This document shows, one piece after another, positions 58,701-64,000 of a stretch of DNA of 64,000 nt (the first letter of the stretch is position 1; each line of letters starts with the position of its first letter). Source of the stretch: Eudorina sp. 2006-703-Eu-15 (lineage: Eukaryota; Chlorophyta; Chlorophyceae; Chlamydomonadales; Volvocaceae). Made by a program: the position numbers and the translations under genes. The DNA lies in assembly GCA_003117195.1 (NCBI GenBank), contig BDSI01000063.1, forward strand, positions 505,404 through 569,403, written 5' to 3'. The notes beneath the pieces are model-generated. The model was not told the DNA's origin and did not search any database. It saw only the letters and a program-made list of their open reading frames with translations.

Positions 58701-60623
58701 TCCAGTCGAGGGCAAGGGCGGCGCACGTACCTCGCCACCGTTGATGTACTCGAGCGCCATGACCAGCCTGCTCGGGGAGGGGGGGGGGGAGGAGGCGGGG
58801 CGGCGGACGTACCGTCACGTGCCGTACGAGGTTCGGGGCGAAGAAGAGGCGGCCCGCACAGCGGCGAGGAGGTGGCCGATAAGTTAAGGCACGGAACAGA
58901 CCCTGTGGGCCACGTCAGCGGTCCTGGCCTGATGCGGCGACGCCGACAGCACCCGCCAACAGCACGCCCAACAACGCACACGCAACAACCACGTGCGGAG
59001 GCGGCCACCCGCCCTCCATGATTTCTCCAGCCGCCAGCCCCGCCGACACCCGGTGCAGAACCCACGTCGACGTTGCTACGGGATTGCTACGAGCAGCCCC
59101 ACGGCCCCCCTTCTGGTCCACCCCAGCCCCACCCAGGCCAACCCACAAGGTCCCTTTCACCCACCCACCTAGCCCCGCCACAAAGCGTCCGCACCGGCCG
59201 ACCCCCCTCCCTTTTAACAACCCCCGCCTCCAAGCCCGCACCAGTCCTGGTTGGATTCGGTGTCGAAGCACTTGACCAGGTAGGGGCAGTCCAGGTTGCG
59301 CAAGAACTTGGCCTCCGCCAGAAGGGTGGCCAGCTCGTCCTCCTCCAGATCCGGATCCGCGAGGCCCACCACCTTCAACGCCACCCGCTCCCGGAGCCCA
59401 TCGACGCCGCCGCCGGCACCCCCGACCCCGACCCCGACCCCGCCGCCGGCGGGCTCCCGCAGCTCCGCCAGCCAGATCTCCGAGAAGCCGCCCTGAGGTG
59501 TACGGCACGGCATGGCACGTGTCACGTCACGTCTGCTACGACGCACGGAGGCGCCAGGGGGAGCGGTAGTTGCCGAGGTTTTGGTTGTGGAGCGTGCTCT
59601 AGGGTTTGGACCGATGCGAGGGGTTGGGTGAGGTTGGGTTGGATGGGGTTGGATGGCGGCAGGAGCGGCCTCCCCGGCACAACGGGTGCGGGGGGTAGGG
59701 TCGTGAGGTGCCACGGCCTGGGGAGACCGGTGGTTGAGGGACACCGCGGGTGACATGTTTTGATGCCGTGGAGGGGGGTGGGGGGACAGACGGCCCTCGC
59801 GGCCTTCTCTCCCCCGGCCCCGCCCCCCCTGGGCAGGCGAAAACCGCTTCACCCGCGAAGGGGTGATCGCCGGCCGATGCACGGGCGCCCGGCGCCATCA
59901 AAGGTGCAGCATCCCGCGGCAGTACGACCGCAATCTGAGGGACGCCCTCTGTGTTACCCGTCGGGTCGGGCGCGTGCGCCGGTGGGGTCCGAAACACACG
60001 CCACGTCACGGATGCACCCCGGGGCGGGGCGGGGCGGGGCGGGGCGGGAAGGTCGGGGGTTGAAAAGAATCAGCCCAGACAGGGCGGGGGCCACGCACCT
60101 TCCCGACCTGCTTTACCAGGTCGTACTTGGACACCAGGGGCATCTCCCGCCAGTCGGTCGTGGGCCTTATCCAGGGGGGAAGATACGGTAGGATGGCAGT
60201 GGTTGGACAGCAGGTGTGGGAAGCAGGTCAGTGAGGGTAAGACTCTTCGACTAAAGGGGGAGGGCCGCCGCACTGAGTGAGGCGCACTGAGTGAGGCACA
60301 TACACGGATGCGTGTCACGTCCGAGGGCAGTCGGCTACCCCTGCGAACCTGGACGTATTGGAACGGTCCTGGGTCGACGATTGTTCCCCCCAACCCCACC
60401 ACCAACCCCTAGGGGTGTTCGTCGCCGCGCACCGGGCTCCAAAGGCACTGCCGCGCCGCACATGTGCGAGCCTGTTCCATCGGTTTCACCTTTGGGGCCG
60501 CGCGGCCGCGCGCTTGGGCTCGTCTAGCTCCTTATCTGGCACAGCGCGGTAAGGCGTCGGGAGGCAGACCCCGAAGCACATGGCCAGCCAGGCCACGGCG
60601 GGCCGGCTGCCAATATACGTCAT
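51025..60623 (-). CDS. CAMK-like Ser/Thr protein kinase
   Basis: Fourteen exons (60623-60490, 60165-60099, 59492-59242, 58767-58731, 58006-57884, 57156-57046, 56555-56513, 55931-55906, 55073-55022, 54603-54516, 54041-53853, 53576-53472, 52785-51748, 51229-51025) join in phase to 822 aa. The N-terminus has a hydrophobic stretch (AVAWLAMCFGVCL). The kinase domain is about 57-350: GKGGFSEIWLAE, VALK (K107) after a Gly/Val-rich insert, E127 in helix C, HRDIKPEN (200-207), DLG (230-232, replacing DFG), GCIGTPGFVSPE and DIYALGVVLFIMLTGRKPHSG. The best group is calcium/calmodulin-kinase-like. A long Gly/Ala/Ser-rich tail follows, without recognised domains. The intron after 55022 starts with GC (ACAGGCAAGA). 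The catalytic residues look complete. Confidence 0.9.
53263..53385 (+). repeat. Dispersed repeat E1 in a kinase intron
   Basis: About 120 bases nearly identical to the reverse complement of 55411-55535. It includes TATTGGTAACTCTGGTCTCG and ends in CAGCTTTTCTCC, then CTAACACACAC. A CA run of about 26 bases lies directly before it. Plus-strand translation gives the end of an open frame (GILVTLVSVSVVGCIAGHGS) and a stop. Confidence 0.85.
55331..55420. repeat. (GT)45 microsatellite
   Basis: Ninety bases of pure GT, the longest microsatellite in the window, adjoining repeat E2 inside a kinase intron. On the E2 strand it reads as a CA tail following the element. Confidence 0.97.
55411..55535 (-). 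repeat. Dispersed repeat E2, inverted relative to E1
   Basis: Reverse-complement copy of 53263-53385 with a handful of differences. It ends in CAGCTTTTCTCC, then TGATAACACACA and the long CA tract. Sequence upstream of the shared part differs between E1 and E2, as expected of 5'-truncated retroelement copies. Confidence 0.85.
55735..55767. repeat. (GT)n microsatellite
   Basis: About 30 bases of GT in the same kinase intron as E2. Confidence 0.95.
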
Positions 60624-62956
60624 GATCTGCTGCCGCAGCGGCACACTCCGCCTGGCCTTGCGGCGCTTTCGCAGCCAGGGGAGGCTCCACCAAGCCGGCG
60701 TTGTGCTGGAAGGCAGGTGTTCCTGACGCCGGCTTTGGTGAGAATCCGGACCTGATTTAAACTACATTGTTCATTGCGTGTTTGATGTATGTTGCATGTG
60801 TCTTCTTAGCGACTCGGCACAGGTCAGCCTTCTGAGTGCCTAAAGTGATACACTCCTATAGGTTTCTTGTGGATAATGCCCAGGTGTCCCTTTGCATATA
60901 CGTTGTACTGGTGAGGAAAGCTTGAGTTTGAGCTTTGCAGTAGGGTCGTACGGATGTCGCAAACGGGTTTGACCAGGGACGGTCGCGGACTAAGGCGGTG
61001 GAGTTGCCTGAATGACAATCAGAGTTATAAGAGTTGAGTATGAACATTTGGGGTAGCGTGGACTCAGACAGCTCGCCGAATGACAACTCTCCGCCCCTAA
61101 GTACCGCGCACTTCGTGCAATTGCACCAGCATGGAATTAAGTATTCTTCATTTTGTAACCACATCGCTAACACTTGTGAAGGACCGAACACCTGATACAT
61201 TGATGCCAATATGATAACTCTTGCCCTCAAAGGGAATCTTCGACGCCGTACAACGGCGGCGGTGAATACATCGACAGATGTTTAGTAGCAACGGCCAGCG
61301 CCATTACGCCTGTTTGTTGAAGCAAATGGGCTTGAGCGATTTTGCAGACTCTGACTGCTTGTGCGGCACCCTGTGACTGCAATGACCGCAGCGAAACGGT
61401 TGTGACAGTACCTGCGACAAAACAAATAGAACGCAAGCGCATTCCGTGCTTACAATTATCGTTTGAAGATGTCTATTTGCTTCTCATAATCGTGCTGGGT
61501 AGTATTCGCTGTGCAAGCCTTACAAACCGCTGCTGCTGATGTAAGAATAACACCAATCGTTTCAAGAACGGCATTATATGGTTATGGCGTGAAGGTGATG
61601 AATATTTTCAGAGCGCTTTGGTGTTCTTGGCTGCAAAAACCCATGACAGTGCCAACCAAAGCCGACGAAAAACTTGCAGCGAGCTTCATGCGATATGGGT
61701 GTTGTGTGATGAAGTGCTGATCACGTCTCAAACCTTTCTTGCAGCCGCAAACCTACTGGCGTGTGACCTTCCCTGTTGATTCTGGTCTGCGGATGTTTTC
61801 CCTGCGGATCTTTGGCCTGTAGCATCTCTTCCCTTCGCGCTTGATTTCCCATCACGCATTGCACTCGCTGACCGACGAAACAAGTGACATCCTTCTGGCG
61901 AGGTCTGGCGTGTGAATACAACTCACAAAGGTAGGTTGTCCAGATGTGACATCGGAGCCGTGTACCTGGACGTCCGGACGATGTCTCGCACGTGACGTCC
62001 GTCCGCGCGACCACCACCCGGTGGAAGGGGATGGACACCACCCGTGAGTTGTTACATACGAGTCTAGACTCCTCACCCTGCCCAGGGAGGACAAGTGGGC
62101 AACCCACCGCATTGACGTGAGACAATATCACGGACGAGGACAGAGCTCGCATATGTGTGTGTGTGTTACATGGTTGGGGGTGCGTAACCCCATACCTGCA
62201 CATACCCATACGAGCCGGAGGCCCAAGGGCAAACAAAACGCCCAAAAGCACTGGTTGCTCGCATATGCAGAGGCGTGTGTGCCACCTTTAAATTGGCGAA
62301 CCAACGCAGGCTGAGGCGCCTACATCTTGGCGGGTTTTTGTCCGCAAAACCCCGCCGCCTGCGCCTCGCCGCATCCAACACGATTCAAATCGACCTTAAT
62401 CGACATAGAAGAGCAACAAACGGTGTATTGAAGAACAAAATCAATAATGGATACGCTGCCGCTCTAATTGCGGCGCGCTCTCACGGAATGTCCTTGATAT
62501 ATGTTCCAGGTTCGGGGACTCGCCCGCAACTCAAGACCGAAATCATAAAACACGTCGCGGTGTTGATTTGAAAGCACGATGAACGTCGCTGGCCTCGAAC
62601 ATCGTACACATCAGCCAGCACTTCGCCCGTCGCACACGAGCTTTGTACGGCAAACCTGACACGGCCTCAAAAGGAGTCAGGTGGTCAGAGCACACTCCCG
62701 AGTCCGAGGCATCCAACCGACGTGTCATACACATTCCGTACACATCTCTGCGCAGCACCTCCAGCTAGTCCGTACGGACTCCGTACGGTGTCGTACGGAA
62801 CCCTAATGCACATCATTCCTTGCATGGCCATCCGCCTGGCCAGCACAGCCAGCACAGCTCACCGAGTTACACGAGGCGATGCTATGCTGTTGCGCTACTG
62901 CGGCCCGCTACTGCTAGGGTCATCTCAGCGCGAGCTGCTCAGCGACTGGACGCTCT
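60624..62956. other. Intergenic, no supported gene
   Basis: Upstream of the kinase start. AT-richer than the genes. The minus strand is open for 176 codons at 61721-62251, but the translation shows no recognisable domain and no clear splice structure. A short CA run preceded by ACCATGTAA (minus strand, about 62159-62178) resembles the ACCATGTAACACACAC at 48690 and may be a retroelement terminus. Confidence 0.4.
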
Positions 62957-63674
62957 TCACGGCCTGGCCCGCGGCGGCCGGCTGCTGGCCTTGGGAAGCG
63001 GTGGGCTGACGGTCGGCGGCGGCGACGATGGCGAGGCATTCGTCGCAGGCGGTGGCGACCGAACCCGCTTCGGCGACGGGGAAGACAGCGACGGCGGCGG
63101 TGAGCGCACCACCAGCGGCGGCGATGAGCGCACCACTGGCGGCGGCGATGCGAGCACCGACGGCGGCGGCGAAGACACCACCACGGGCGGCGGCGAGGAA
63201 GTCACGGCCGGCGGCGGCGAGGTGACGAGTCCTGTATTGCCAAGGGCGGAACGGGGGCGCAGTGAGTGTTGGGCTGTGTGTACGGCAGCGCGCCGCACCA
63301 GAACGTTCGGGGGCCCCGCTACTGCACTATGCGGCGGCGGCGGCGGGGCCCTATCCCTGCCATTGCCGCCATCATGATGTACCCGTCTGTGGGCCATTTC
63401 CGCCGAACATACTTAGAACCCTCCTCCATATCCTGTGTGTCCGAGCAGGCACAGCAGCATGACATCATTCATTGCCGCGTCTGCACTCCTGACCGGGGCG
63501 CTGAGCACTCGGCACAACCAGTCAATCACCTAGCACCCCGCCTGACAGCTCTCACCTAGGGCAAACTTGAAGGTCTGGGTGGCGGAGCCGGCGGAGCAAG
63601 CGGCCACTCCGAGGGCGCCCGTGGAGCCGATCGTCAGGCAGCTGCTGCTGGAGAACTTGGGCTGGAGCGTCCAG
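62957..63674 (-). CDS. Proline-rich (HRGP) extracellular protein, 3' part, with lectin-like segment
   Basis: Two exons are visible, 63674-63556 and 63231-62957, joining in phase. The gene continues beyond the right edge or in unresolved upstream exons. The first encodes WTLQPKFSSSSCLTIGSTG, then a second Cys and ATQTFKFAL, a spacing that recalls one ricin-B-type (QxW-like) repeat. The second is a Ser-Pro-Pro-Pro repeat region of about 65 residues (SPPPAV, SPPPSV, SPPPVV and so on), typical of hydroxyproline-rich wall or extracellular-matrix glycoproteins such as pherophorins. It ends RPPRARP and a stop. The Pro-rich assignment is solid. The lectin-like reading is tentative, and no signal peptide can be seen in the window. 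Confidence 0.55.
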
Positions 63675-64000
63675 CTGCGGGACGCGGGGGTGCGGAGCAG
63701 GGAAGGGAGGCAAGGCAGCGGGTCAGGAACGGAGCAGCGGGTCGGAAGGCAGCAGCTGGTGGTGACGAGCGCGCATTCCGAAATTGGAACGAGTGCGCCC
63801 GCGTCCGAGTGTTATATTCAAGGAGCAAACCCTGAAGCCGAACCTCACCCCCCGCCTGGTGAGTGCTGAGCGCTGAGTGCTGGCCGGTGTGTGCTGCTGG
63901 CTACACGCGCGGGCGCCACACGCGGTGGGCCTCTCGGTCCTCCGGGCGGCAGCGGTGCCGCCGCCGGCGCACATGGCGCACATGGCGCACACCAAGGCCT

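Noticed and set aside
61721..62251. 176-codon minus-strand open frame
   Set aside because: No recognisable domain, no splice structure, and partly bounded by a possible retroelement terminus. Not enough to call a gene.
1..64000. CRISPR array, operon or bacterial origin
   Set aside because: Repeats here are satellites or transposon-derived without spacer structure. Genes are split by introns with eukaryotic families throughout.

Overview
This is a nuclear segment of a GC-rich chlamydomonadalean green alga, probably a volvocine or Chlamydomonas relative. The signs are short exons with GT-AG introns (two introns start with GC), long alanine-, glycine- and glutamine-rich stretches in coding exons, a ciliary kinesin, plastid-targeted proteins, a Ser-Pro-Pro-Pro cell-wall-type protein, and an interstitial array of the TTTTAGGG telomere unit. 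I rebuilt the main genes by hand. For five of them every exon phase matches and the coding length divides by three: CLC (951 aa), kinesin-9B/KIF6 (931 aa), its truncated paralog (438 aa), an N6AMT1/HEMK2 methyltransferase (231 aa) and a protein kinase (822 aa).

Left part (1-17 kb). A chloroplast-type CLC anion channel or transporter lies on the minus strand. It is head to head with a small plus-strand gene for a plastid-targeted single-span membrane protein. A repeat-bearing intergenic stretch follows, then a small Gln-rich minus-strand gene and a plus-strand gene with degenerate EF-hands.

Middle (17-37 kb). A full-length kinesin-9B (KIF6 type) gene on the minus strand shares a 158-bp intergenic region with an N6AMT1/HEMK2 gene on the plus strand. 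Downstream is a second, same-strand copy of the kinesin gene that stops just after the first coil. It keeps all splice sites but has a damaged switch II, and it lies between two direct repeats of about 380 bp.

Right part (37-64 kb). There is a gene with the C-terminal regions typical of SBP-box (SPL) proteins but no visible SBP zinc finger. Its intron carries the telomere repeat. A retroelement-rich stretch follows: two 5'-truncated non-LTR retrotransposon fragments, one interrupted by a hAT-type MITE with a perfect target-site duplication. Then comes a 14-exon CAMK-like kinase gene with two inverted copies of a dispersed repeat in its introns, and the 3' end of a gene for a proline-rich (HRGP) protein that runs off the window.

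The most notable items are the truncated kinesin paralog, the minisatellite that repeats a functional splice donor in the methyltransferase gene, the hAT MITE inside the LINE fragment, and the dispersed repeat that shares its 3' terminus with the tail region of a LINE.
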